NCBI GenBank assembly: GCA_023386155.1
Contig: JAEWKH010000011.1
Coordinates: 1-64,000, forward strand
Length of the DNA: 64,000 nucleotides
From: Pseudomonadota bacterium
GTDB taxonomy: Bacteria > Pseudomonadota > Alphaproteobacteria > Rhizobiales > Beijerinckiaceae
Direction of reading: 5' to 3'
The notes below the pieces were generated by a model. It searched no databases and had not been told where the DNA came from. It was given only the letters and a program-made list of their open reading frames with translations. The position numbers and the translations under genes are program-made. Shown piece after piece: positions 7,946 through 15,640 of this stretch. Numbering within the stretch: the first letter of the stretch is position 1; every line of letters begins with the position of its first letter.

Positions 7946-8529
7946 CAGATAGTCCCCTTCGTGAGGCCTTGTTGCTCGGCCTGCTCGAGAATGAGTTTTT
8001 CGGTTTCTTCGACGTCATGGAGCCGTGGCGGCCACTCGCCCCGACGCAGGCAGACGATGCAACGGATGACTTCGGCCAGGCCCTGGAACGCCATCAGCAC
8101 GCCCACGATGGGGATGAGCGCCTTGAAGGGGTAGATCGGCGGCCCATTGGGCGAGTTCATCGAATGCTCGTTCATCAGCCAGGACATCTGCGTGAACGGC
8201 AGACCGGCATAGACGAGGGCGAAGATGCTGGGAAAGAAGAACAGGAAATAGAGGACCAGATCCAGTCCCGCCTGCCGCCGCGGCGGCCAAGTGCGGTAGA
8301 GGAAGTCGCCTCTAACATGGTTGTTGCGCGCGAGTGCATAGGGGCCGGCCACCATGAAGAGCAGACCGTAAAGCATGTAGCTCGCGTCGAACGCCCATTC
8401 GGTCGGCGCCCGCAGCACATAGCGCGAGAAAACCTCGTAGCAGACGGCGAAGGTCAAGGCGACGATCGACCAGGCGACTGTCTTTCCGATGAAGGTGTTG
8501 ATGCGGTCGATGAAATAGACGAAACGCAT
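7945..8529 (-). CDS. dctQ: TRAP transporter small permease subunit
   Basis: A 194-residue protein with four hydrophobic helices, the DctQ-type small membrane subunit that works with DctM. EVFSRYVLRAPTEWAFDAS is the conserved stretch after helix 1. The start at 8529 (MRFVYFID) is preceded by GAAAGGG; an in-frame ATG at 8562 adds 11 basic residues but lacks a ribosome site. A strong hairpin separates it from dctP upstream, and its stop codon overlaps the dctM start. Confidence 0.9.
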   Translation of the reverse strand: MRFVYFIDRINTFIGKTVAWSIVALTFAVCYEVFSRYVLRAPTEWAFDASYMLYGLLFMVAGPYALARNNHVRGDFLYRTWPPRRQAGLDLVLYFLFFFPSIFALVYAGLPFTQMSWLMNEHSMNSPNGPPIYPFKALIPIVGVLMAFQGLAEVIRCIVCLRRGEWPPRLHDVEETEKLILEQAEQQGLTKGTI

Positions 8530-8566
8530 GGATCGAAGCCCTTTCAGGAGCCTTCGGGGCATATGG

Positions 8567-8595
8567 CGGGGGCGGCACGTGCGGTGCCGCCCCCG
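8567..8595 (-). other. Intercistronic hairpin between dctP and dctQ
   Basis: A perfect 12-bp inverted repeat, CGGGGGCGGCAC (8567-8578) and GTGCCGCCCCCG (8584-8595), with a five-base loop and no T run on the minus strand. Hairpins between a binding-protein gene and its membrane genes commonly protect the upstream mRNA or attenuate read-through, giving more binding protein than permease; that role is inferred here. Confidence 0.7.
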
Positions 8596-8638
8596 TTGTT
8601 TGAGAGGAGCCCTTCAGCCGGAAGAAACCCGGCCTTAC

Positions 8639-9775
8639 TCACGTCGACTTGAAGAAGTGGTCGTAGGCCATGTCGCGAGAAGGTTCGTTCAGGCGCTCAT
8701 AGGCGTAGGTGCGCTGCACCCAGGCCTTCTGGCTGTCGATCACCTTCTTGAAGAACGGGTCCTTCGAAAACTCGTCGATGACCTTGTTCCAGGCGTCGAG
8801 CTGCGCCTTCAGCACCGAGTCGGGCGTCTTTACCACCTTGACCCCCCGGGCGCGGATGGCCTCGAGATCCTTCGAATAGCGGTCGAGAGCCTTCCAGGAC
8901 ATGTCGGCGGATGCCGACTCGGACGCGTATTTGACGATGGACTTCAGCTCGGACGGAAGCGCGTCGTACTTCGCCTTGTTGAAGATGAGCTCGAACGTCT
9001 CGCCGGATTGGTGATAGCTCTGGAGCATCAGGTTTTTCGACACGTCCGGGAAGCCGAGCACCAGGTCCGAGGACGGGTTGTTGAACTCGGCGCCGTCGAT
9101 GACGCCGCGCTCAAGAGCCGGCACGATCTCGCCGCCTGCCAGGATGGTGACCGCAGCGCCGAGCTGGCGGTTGAGGTCGGCCGCAAGACCGACGGTGCGG
9201 TACTTCAGGCCCTTGAAGGCATCGGCCGATGTCACTTCGCTCTTGAACCAGCCCAGCGGTTGCGCAGGCATGGGGCCGGAGACGAACCCGACGATGTTGA
9301 GCTTCAGGATCTGGTTCTGCAGCTCGTTGTAGAGATCGTAGCCGCCGCCATAGTTCATCCAGCCGAGGAACGAGTTGGCGTTCCAGCCGAAGGACGGGCC
9401 CGTGCCGAAGAGCGCAAAGGCCTTATTCTTGCCGTACCAATAGGCAGCGACGCCGTGGCCGCCATCGAGGATACCGGCATGGACGGCATCCTGCAGCTGG
9501 AAGGCCGGGACGACCGCGCCGGAGGCGAGAACGTCGAGCTTCAGGCGCCCTCCGGACATGTCGTTCACGCGCTTGGCGAAGTCGTTGCAGTATTCGTGGA
9601 AGATGTCCCGGTTAGGCCATGTGGACTGGAATTTCCATGTCGCCGTCTGGGCTCTGGAAACCTGGGGAGCCGCAACTGTCGCGGCTGCCCCCAGGCCGGC
9701 TACCTGAAGGAACCGGCGGCGGGATTGCTTGGATGAACTCGAAACCTTTGATGCAGGTGTTTTGTCCTTCTTCAC
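8639..9775 (-). CDS. dctP: TRAP transporter periplasmic substrate-binding protein
   Basis: Captures the substrate in the periplasm and hands it to DctQM. The 378-residue precursor has a twin-arginine signal (SRRRFLQVAGLGAAATVAAP) and starts the mature part with TATWKFQSTWPNRD, the style of the mannitol/chloroaromatic-type TRAP binding proteins (COG4663-like). Conserved GLKYRTVGLAADLNRQLGA contains the Arg that usually binds a substrate carboxylate. The GTG at 9775 is chosen because GGAGG lies five bases upstream; a GTG at 9790 is also open. It is the first gene of dctP-dctQ-dctM. Confidence 0.93.
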   Translation of the reverse strand: MKKDKTPASKVSSSSKQSRRRFLQVAGLGAAATVAAPQVSRAQTATWKFQSTWPNRDIFHEYCNDFAKRVNDMSGGRLKLDVLASGAVVPAFQLQDAVHAGILDGGHGVAAYWYGKNKAFALFGTGPSFGWNANSFLGWMNYGGGYDLYNELQNQILKLNIVGFVSGPMPAQPLGWFKSEVTSADAFKGLKYRTVGLAADLNRQLGAAVTILAGGEIVPALERGVIDGAEFNNPSSDLVLGFPDVSKNLMLQSYHQSGETFELIFNKAKYDALPSELKSIVKYASESASADMSWKALDRYSKDLEAIRARGVKVVKTPDSVLKAQLDAWNKVIDEFSKDPFFKKVIDSQKAWVQRTYAYERLNEPSRDMAYDHFFKST

Positions 9776-10131
9776 TGCTTCCTCCCTCACCCCTCTTTGT
9801 TGTGAAGGATCGCGTTTTCTTGTGACGGAACGCGTTATTCCTGGATCGATGGTGCGTCATTTTGGCAAAGCGTGCAAGTAGGGTGTCTGAGAACTGGAAC
9901 ATGCTGCTGCAGAGGGAAGTTCTACTTGCAAACACCATTCGGGTGCTACGACATTAGTCGTAGGAGCGGTGCCGTTCAGGTCGCGTCCGGGTGAGTGCGT
10001 TGCGTGTCTCCGGGGCAGGAACCAAGCGCCCTGTGACCTGTTCACATCCTGCGCCATGAGGCGCAGTCGCGAGGCTGCCTCGAAGAAGCCGTCGTATTTC
10101 TCCTTCGAGCGCCTCCGAATGGAGATTCAAC
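9776..10131. other. Divergent intergenic region dctP / secreted protein
   Basis: No gene recognised in these 356 bp. It should hold the promoters of dctP (minus) and of the gene at 10132 (plus). A 7-bp perfect inverted repeat CTACGAC-ATTA-GTCGTAG lies at 9946-9963, and an EcfG-like promoter at 10018-10042. No operator could be assigned to the TRAP operon. Confidence 0.5.
10018..10042 (+). promoter_or_regulatory. Possible sigma-EcfG promoter (imperfect)
   Basis: GGAAC (10018-10022), 16 bases, then TGTT instead of CGTT. It is oriented towards the secreted protein at 10132 and the DUF2243 gene, with about 80 bases of leader. One mismatch in the -10 box makes this a weak call. Confidence 0.35.
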
Positions 10132-10518
10132 ATGAAAAAAGCTTTCATTCTGGCGGCCGGCCTCGCCCTTCTCGCGACCGGTGCATGGAGCCAGGATTCA
10201 TCGCGAGATCGTGATGACTTCGATCGCGGCTGGCGTGAGAGCCGAGACGGCTGGGGCCGAGACAGGGATCGCGACAGTGATCGCCGCCGCGGTCCAATGA
10301 TGCGGCATGGCGGCGACGATCAGGACGACCGTCCCGAGCACGGGGCCCACTTCTTCCTGCGCAGCGGCGACACGCAGCTTCGCATCGTCTGCAGCAATCG
10401 GGAATCGACCCAATCCTGCATCGATGCGGCCCTGCGCTTGTTCGAGCGCGTGCAAACCCAGCAGGGAACGACCTCCAGGGCGCCGACGAATCCGGCCCCT
10501 TCCCCGTCGCCCCAGTAA
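10132..10518 (+). CDS. Secreted Asp/Arg-rich protein of unknown function
   Basis: A 128-residue protein with a clean Sec signal peptide (MKKAFILAAGLALLATGAWS, cleavage probably around residue 20), a charged stretch dominated by Asp and Arg (about residues 22-68) and a small C-terminal region with two Cys (IVCSNRESTQSCIDAALRLF) that could form a disulfide. The end is Pro/Ser-rich. No family recognised. A GGAGA ribosome site precedes the ATG. The next gene starts 24 bp downstream on the same strand, so the two may form a unit. Confidence 0.75.
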   Translation: MKKAFILAAGLALLATGAWSQDSSRDRDDFDRGWRESRDGWGRDRDRDSDRRRGPMMRHGGDDQDDRPEHGAHFFLRSGDTQLRIVCSNRESTQSCIDAALRLFERVQTQQGTTSRAPTNPAPSPSPQ

Positions 10519-10542
10519 TCGGAATCGAGGACCAGGCGTGCC

Positions 10543-11085
10543 ATGACCCGTGACGACCCGCGAGAAGGCGCGGGCTTTCCCGTTTCAGCCGGGATCTTCT
10601 TCGGCCTCGGCCTCGGCGGCTTCTTCGACGGTATCGTGCTGCATCAGCTGCTTCAGTGGCACCACATGGTCACGTCTGCCGGCTACCCGCCCGACAGCCT
10701 CGAAAACCTGGAATTCAACACGTTCTGGGATGGGCTCTTTCATGCGCTCACCTACGTGTTCGTCGCAATCGGGCTGGGGCTTCTCTGGCGGGCCGCGAGG
10801 CGCACTCATCTGCGCTGGTCGAGCAAGCTGCTGTTCGGGACGCTGCTGATCGGCTTCGGCCTGTTCAACCTGGTCGAGGGCATCGTCAACCATCAGATCC
10901 TCGGCCTTCATCACGTCAACGAAACCGTGCCGCGGGAGCAATGGATCTATTGGGACCTCGGCTTCCTGATCTGGGGCGCCGCCATGCTGCTCGCCGGCTG
11001 GCTCCTCCTCCGTTCAGGCCAGCGCGAGACCGGTTCCCTGCAACGGGAGCAGGCCGGCCTCAGGCGCTCTCAAGCGCAGTGGTAA
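10543..11085 (+). CDS. DUF2243 integral membrane protein
   Basis: A 180-residue membrane protein with four or five hydrophobic helices. The N-terminal LGGFFDGIVLHQLLQWHHM and the later GLFNLVEGIVNHQILGLHHV are the two His-containing repeats typical of DUF2243, a family without a known reaction. It follows the secreted protein by 24 bp. Its 3' end overlaps the 3' end of the convergent metZ gene by 26 bp, so the last eight codons double as metZ antisense sequence. Confidence 0.85.
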   Translation: MTRDDPREGAGFPVSAGIFFGLGLGGFFDGIVLHQLLQWHHMVTSAGYPPDSLENLEFNTFWDGLFHALTYVFVAIGLGLLWRAARRTHLRWSSKLLFGTLLIGFGLFNLVEGIVNHQILGLHHVNETVPREQWIYWDLGFLIWGAAMLLAGWLLLRSGQRETGSLQREQAGLRRSQAQW

Positions 11086-12250
11086 GATCTGCCAGAAGAT
11101 CGTCACGATGCTCCAGCCCGACGGACAGGCGAACCAGCCCGTCCGCAATGCCCATCTCGGCCCTCTGTTCCGGCGTGAAGCGCTGGTGGGTGGTCGTCGC
11201 CGGGTGGGTGACGAGGCTTTTCGCGTCGCCGAGATTGTTCGAGATCCGGATCAGCTGCAACGCATTCAGGAAACGGAAGGCACCTTCCTTGCCGCCTTTC
11301 ACCTCGAGGGCGATCATGGTGGAGCCGCCGCTCATCTGCCGGCGGATCAGTTCGGCCTGGGGATGGTCGGCGCGTCCCGGATAGGTCAGCCGCCGGATCT
11401 TGGGATGATCGTGGAGAGCATCCGCGAGAGAGCCCGCCGTCGCGGTCTGCTTCTCGACCCGCAAGGGGAGAGTCTCCAGTCCCTTCAGGAGCACCCAGGC
11501 ATTGAAGGGCGAGATCGACGGACCCGTCATGCGTAGGAACTGCTGCACCTTCGTCTCGATGAATTCGGTGGAAGCCAGGATCACGCCGCCCAGACACCGG
11601 CCCTGACCGTCGATGTGCTTGGTCGCGGAATAGACGACGCAGTCGGCCCCCAGGGCGAGGGGCCTCTGGAAAAGGGGAGTGGCGAACACGTTGTCCACCG
11701 TCAGCGTCGCGCCCGCCTCATGGGCGATGGCCGCGACGGCGGCGATGTCGATGATCGCAAGGCTCGGGTTGGTCGGCGTTTCGAGCAGAAAGGCTTTTGT
11801 TTCCGGCCTGACCGCCGCGCGCCATTGGTTCAGGTCCGTTCCATCGACCAGGGTGCAGCCGACGCCGAAGCGGGGCAGGAAGTCCTCCACCACCCACCGG
11901 CAGGAGCCGAAGAGCGCGCGCGCCGCGACCACATGGTCGCCAGCCTGAACCTGCCCGACGATCGCGGCCGTCACGGCGGCCATGCCGCTCGCCGTCGCGC
12001 GGGCGGCCTCCGCCCCTTCGAGCGAGGCGATGCGCTGCTCGAAGGCGTCCACGGTCGGATTGGAGTAGCGGCTGTAGCTGTAGCCGGGCTCCTCGTTCAG
12101 GAAGCGCCGTTCGGCGCTTTCCGCGCTGTCGTAGACGAAGCCCTGGGTCAGGAAGAGCGCCTCCGACGTCTCGCCGAAGGGCGTTCGCTGATGGCCCTCG
12201 TGAACGAGGCGGGTTTCCAGACGGTGATCGGTTTTCTGAAACGAAGTCAT
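11060..12250 (-). CDS. metZ: O-succinylhomoserine sulfhydrylase
   Basis: A PLP enzyme that makes homocysteine from O-succinylhomoserine and sulfide, the direct-sulfhydrylation route to methionine. The 396-residue protein has YSYSRYSNPTVDAFE near the N-terminus, the active-site YSATKHIDGQGR with Lys211, and the C-terminal SLVTHPATTTHQ. The TKHIDGQGR version is typical of MetZ rather than cystathionine gamma-synthase. The start codon is preceded by AGGA, itself flanked by a 28-bp palindrome, which suggests specific control. It lies downstream of the rfbD-like gene and overlaps the DUF2243 gene tail to tail. Confidence 0.93.
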   Translation of the reverse strand: MTSFQKTDHRLETRLVHEGHQRTPFGETSEALFLTQGFVYDSAESAERRFLNEEPGYSYSRYSNPTVDAFEQRIASLEGAEAARATASGMAAVTAAIVGQVQAGDHVVAARALFGSCRWVVEDFLPRFGVGCTLVDGTDLNQWRAAVRPETKAFLLETPTNPSLAIIDIAAVAAIAHEAGATLTVDNVFATPLFQRPLALGADCVVYSATKHIDGQGRCLGGVILASTEFIETKVQQFLRMTGPSISPFNAWVLLKGLETLPLRVEKQTATAGSLADALHDHPKIRRLTYPGRADHPQAELIRRQMSGGSTMIALEVKGGKEGAFRFLNALQLIRISNNLGDAKSLVTHPATTTHQRFTPEQRAEMGIADGLVRLSVGLEHRDDLLADLTTALESA

Positions 12251-12261
12251 GAAACGATCCT

Positions 12262-12289
12262 ACGATTGTTCTTTAAAAAGAACAATCGT
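12262..12289. promoter_or_regulatory. Perfect 13-bp inverted repeat in the metZ leader
   Basis: ACGATTGTTCTTT (12262-12274), spacer AA, AAAGAACAATCGT (12277-12289). The repeat ends 11 bp before the metZ start and immediately next to its AGGA ribosome site. As DNA it could be the operator of a dimeric regulator; as RNA it would fold into a stable hairpin beside the ribosome site. It does not look like the SAM-II riboswitch often found before metZ or metA in alphaproteobacteria. Confidence 0.75.
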
Positions 12290-12333
12290 GTTGTTTCACG
12301 GAAAACTGCACAAGGCTCTGCCTGCTCCCGCTC

Positions 12334-13239
12334 TCAGCGGGCCATTTCCTTGCGGGCTTCCTCGATCAGCCGCTTCACGCAGGGCTCGAGGGAGGCGCGC
12401 CATGGAGGGAGGACCACCCCGTGGACCTCCCTGAGCCTGCTGCAGTCGAGCCTGGAATTGGCGGGGCGCTTGGCCGGCGTCGGATAATCCGCCGTCGCGA
12501 TCGATCGGACCTTGGCCGAGGGGCCGCCGAACCGGGACGAGAGAGCGAAGATTTCCGCGGCGAATTCTGCCCAGCTCGCAAAGCCCGTTCCCGTCATGTG
12601 AAACAGGCCGCGCAGGTTCCGGTCCTCGGGCTTCTCGAGCAGGTTGCGGCTGACCGCGAAAATGCCGTCGGCGATGTCGAGGGCGCTTGTCGGCGACCCG
12701 TACTGGTCGCCGACCACGCCGAGCTCGTCGCGGTCGGCGGCGAGGCGCAGCATGGTCTTCACGAAGTTCTTGCCGAAGGGGCTGTAGACCCAGGCGGTGC
12801 GCAGGATGACATGGTTCTCCGCCTCGGCGGCCACGGCCTCCTCGCCCAGGAGCTTCGAGGCCCCGTAGGCACCCAGCGGAGAGACGGGGTCGTCCTCGCG
12901 ATAAGGGCGGTCGGCCGTGCCGTCGAAGACGTAATCGGTGGACAGGTGGATGATCGGCACGTTCATCGTCGTGGCCGCGCCGGCGACGACGCCCGCGCCG
13001 ATGCCGTTGATGGCCTCCGCCAGCTCCGGGGCGGATTCCGCCTGATCCACGGCCGTGTAGGCGGCGGCATTCACGATCACGTCGCCGCCGGTCTCGATCA
13101 GCGAATCCTCGATCCCTGACGGGTCCGCGAGATCGAGCTTGGGGCGGCCGACGAGCACGACCTGCGCCCCATGGGCCCGTCCCCGTTCCGCCAGCGCGCG
13201 CGCGACCTGTCCTTCCTTGCCGATAACGATGATACGCAT
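12334..13239 (-). CDS. rfbD: dTDP-4-dehydrorhamnose reductase
   Basis: Reduces dTDP-4-dehydrorhamnose to dTDP-L-rhamnose for cell-surface polysaccharide. The 301-residue SDR has the nucleotide-binding GKEGQVARAL, VNAAAYTAVDQAE, the catalytic STDYVFDG and YGASKLLGE (Tyr-x3-Lys), and FHMTGTGFASWAEFA, all RmlD/RfbD features. The other rhamnose genes (rmlA, B, C) are not in the window, so it sits alone here, upstream of metZ with 83 bp between. The ATG at 13239 is preferred over an in-frame TTG at 13251. Confidence 0.85.
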   Translation of the reverse strand: MRIIVIGKEGQVARALAERGRAHGAQVVLVGRPKLDLADPSGIEDSLIETGGDVIVNAAAYTAVDQAESAPELAEAINGIGAGVVAGAATTMNVPIIHLSTDYVFDGTADRPYREDDPVSPLGAYGASKLLGEEAVAAEAENHVILRTAWVYSPFGKNFVKTMLRLAADRDELGVVGDQYGSPTSALDIADGIFAVSRNLLEKPEDRNLRGLFHMTGTGFASWAEFAAEIFALSSRFGGPSAKVRSIATADYPTPAKRPANSRLDCSRLREVHGVVLPPWRASLEPCVKRLIEEARKEMAR

Positions 13240-13303
13240 GGATACTCGCAATCCTTTTCCGTGATGCAGGCGGCCCTATCGGAACAGGGCCGCCCAGGCA
13301 AGA

Positions 13304-15058
13304 TCAGTTGCCGATGGCAACGCCTTCGCGGCGGCTGTCGGCGCCTCCTACGAGCCCGGCCGGTGTCACGACGATAGCATGGATGCCGGAATTCTGGTCG
13401 ATCAGCTTGACCTCGTGGCCCTTCGCTTCGAGGGCCGCCTTCCATCCTTCGGCTTCCGTGCCGGCTTCCAGTTCGGTCGGGCCGTTGCGGCTGCCCACAT
13501 TGGGAAGGTCGACGGCGACCTGAGGATCGAGCTTCCAGTCCAGGATGCCCACGAGGGTCTTGGCCACGTAGTTGATGATCAGGCTGCCGCCTGGAGACCC
13601 GACGACCGCATAGAGCTTGCCGCCGCCGTCGAGCACGATGGTCGGCGCCATGGAGGAGCGGGGCCGCTTGCCCGCCTCGACGCGGTTGGCGACGGGCTTG
13701 CCGTCCTCCGTCGTGGCGAAGGAGAAGTCCGTCAGCTCGTTGTTGAGCAGGAAGCCGCTCTTCGTCATCAGCCGCGACCCGAAGCCGTCCTCGATCGTCG
13801 TCGTCATGGAGACCGCGTTGCCGTTGCGATCCACGATGGACATGTGGCTCGTGCCGAACTCGATGCCCTCGGACGCCCCCCACAGGAAGGTCTTCTGGAA
13901 AGGCGGATCGCCGGGCTTCGCCTTGCCCATGGACCTGTTCGGGTCGATCAGCGCCGCGCGGCCCTTGAGATAGCCGGGATCGGTCAGGCCCTTGACCGGC
14001 ACGTTGACGAAAGCCGGATCGGCCAGGAAGAGCGCCCGATCCGCATAGGCGAGGCGGCCTGCTTCCGCAATCCAGTGAACGGCATCCGGCCCGGGCTTGA
14101 GAGACGCCATGTCCTGCGTTTCGAGAATGCTCATGATCTGCTGCACGGCGACCTGGCCGGAGCTCGGCGGACCCATGCCGCAGATCCTGTAGGATCGGTA
14201 GTTCCCGCACAGGGCATCGCGCTCCTGGACCTTGTACCCCTTCAGATCGTCCAGGGTCATGTCGCCCGGGTTCGTGGGGTGGCCGGCGACGGCCGTGACG
14301 ATGTCCTGCGCGATCTCGCCCGTGTAGAAGGCATCCGCGCCTTTCTCCGCGATGGTGCGAAGGGTCTTGGCGAAGGCCGGATTCTTGAGGACGGTCCCAA
14401 CCGCCTTGGGCTTGCCGTCGGCCTCGTAGAAATAGCCCCGGGCCTCCGGGTCGTTCTGCAAGTATTTTTCCTGGCTCAGAAGGCCGTTGAGGCGCGGCGA
14501 GATCGTGAAGCCTTCCTCGGCGAGCCGAGCCGCCGGCTCGATCACCTGCGCCCAGGAAAGCTTGCCCCAGTTCCTGTGCGCCGTCTCCAGCAGCCGGAGC
14601 GTGCCCGGAACGCCGACCGAACGGCCGCCGACCACCGCGTCGTAGAATTTCATCGGCTTGCCGTCAGGCCCGAGGAAGCGTTCCGGCTTGGCCGCGGCAG
14701 GGGCCGTTTCGCGGCCGTCGAGCGTGGTCATGGTCTTTCCGTCCCAGAAGACCATGAAGGCCCCGCCGCCGATCCCGGAGCTCTGCGGCTCGACGAGGTT
14801 GAGCACAAGCTGAACGGCTATGGCCGCATCCACGGCGCTGCCGCCGGCCGCGAGGATCTCCCGGCCCGCTTGCGCCGCCAGCGGATTGGCGGCGGCGACC
14901 ATGTCCTTCGTTGCCACGCCGGCAGATTTGAGGGTGCGGCCCGTGGGGGCTTCGGGAGCAGGAGCGAGGGCCTGCGCGAAAACCGGTGCGGACAGGGGAA
15001 GGCTGGCAAGTAGACCGAGGCCGAACAAGCCCCGGCGAAGGGCGCTCCGAGTGACCAT
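13304..15058 (-). CDS. ggt: Gamma-glutamyltransferase precursor
   Basis: A periplasmic enzyme that cleaves glutathione and transfers the gamma-glutamyl group. The 584-residue precursor has an N-terminal signal peptide (about residues 1-29), EPQSSGIGGGAFMVFWDG, MGPPSSGQVAVQQ, and the autoprocessing site GTSHMSIVD with the nucleophile Thr403, followed by NAVSMTTTIEDGFGSRLM and, near the end, VVGSPGGSLI. Length and order fit a complete enzyme that self-cleaves into large and small subunits. It is a single-gene unit on the minus strand, 64 bp upstream of rfbD. Confidence 0.95.
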   Translation of the reverse strand: MVTRSALRRGLFGLGLLASLPLSAPVFAQALAPAPEAPTGRTLKSAGVATKDMVAAANPLAAQAGREILAAGGSAVDAAIAVQLVLNLVEPQSSGIGGGAFMVFWDGKTMTTLDGRETAPAAAKPERFLGPDGKPMKFYDAVVGGRSVGVPGTLRLLETAHRNWGKLSWAQVIEPAARLAEEGFTISPRLNGLLSQEKYLQNDPEARGYFYEADGKPKAVGTVLKNPAFAKTLRTIAEKGADAFYTGEIAQDIVTAVAGHPTNPGDMTLDDLKGYKVQERDALCGNYRSYRICGMGPPSSGQVAVQQIMSILETQDMASLKPGPDAVHWIAEAGRLAYADRALFLADPAFVNVPVKGLTDPGYLKGRAALIDPNRSMGKAKPGDPPFQKTFLWGASEGIEFGTSHMSIVDRNGNAVSMTTTIEDGFGSRLMTKSGFLLNNELTDFSFATTEDGKPVANRVEAGKRPRSSMAPTIVLDGGGKLYAVVGSPGGSLIINYVAKTLVGILDWKLDPQVAVDLPNVGSRNGPTELEAGTEAEGWKAALEAKGHEVKLIDQNSGIHAIVVTPAGLVGGADSRREGVAIGN

Positions 15059-15250
15059 GCTGACAAACTCCCTCTCCTGGTGCTGAGCCCAGCGGCTTTG
15101 GAAGCGAGCCTAACAAAGGTTTATCCCTTCGCGCCACTTCGATCGGCCCGAGGAGGAGAAGAAATTCTGATTTTGCTGCGCTGCAATATCACACTCCTGT
15201 CACTCTTTTCGGGCAGGGTGCGATTCGTGATGCGAATGAGGGAGCAGGCC

Positions 15251-15481
15251 ATGTACTCATATAATCTGTTCCGAAGTACGAAACCGGACGGCCTGGTCTG
15301 CGCCGTCCCGGAAGCACGGTCCGTTCCGCCTTTCGTGGTCGAGCCGTATTGGGAGTTCGGCGGACGGATCGAAAATCAGCAGGCGCCTCTCGGCTTCGAT
15401 CGGAAGGCTGCCATGGAAGGCGTCCGTTTCAACGGTTTCTATCTTTTCGCGAGCTTCCAGAAGGACCGCCCGGGCGGTTAG
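15251..15481 (+). CDS. Small protein of unknown function (76 aa)
   Basis: A 76-residue protein starting MYSYNLFRSTKPDGLVCAVP, with an aromatic central part (PPFVVEPYWEFGGRI) and ending KDRPGG. The composition is that of a real soluble protein, and the frame has a GGGAG ribosome site before the ATG. The longer open frame starting at 15080 is probably an artefact. I recall similar small hypotheticals in Methylobacteriaceae, but no function. Confidence 0.6.
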   Translation: MYSYNLFRSTKPDGLVCAVPEARSVPPFVVEPYWEFGGRIENQQAPLGFDRKAAMEGVRFNGFYLFASFQKDRPGG

Positions 15482-15640
15482 GGTCCGGCGGCCCCTCGCG
15501 CATGTCCGGCGCGTCGGCCGGGCATGCCTTGAGCGACTAAAGTACATCGATACGGTTCCGATCGACCCTTGATCTTGGGCGGCACCTGTTTTCTATCTTG
15601 CAGATCTCTGCGCCCGCCGCTTCCCATCCCCGATTCGATT

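Noticed and set aside
6731..8134. 467-aa plus-strand open frame opposite the TRAP genes
   Set aside because: Arg/Glu/His-rich shadow of dctM and dctQ; no ribosome site and no recognisable fold.
10035..10050. CRP/FNR-like site TGTGA-N5-TCACA
   Set aside because: The spacer is one base short of the usual six and it overlaps the proposed EcfG -10 box; no further support.
12251..12333. SAM-II riboswitch before metZ
   Set aside because: The leader folds as one simple hairpin and lacks the pseudoknot-forming conserved segments.
13379..15013. 544-aa plus-strand open frame opposite ggt
   Set aside because: Antisense shadow; the ggt frame has a signal peptide and the complete catalytic motif.
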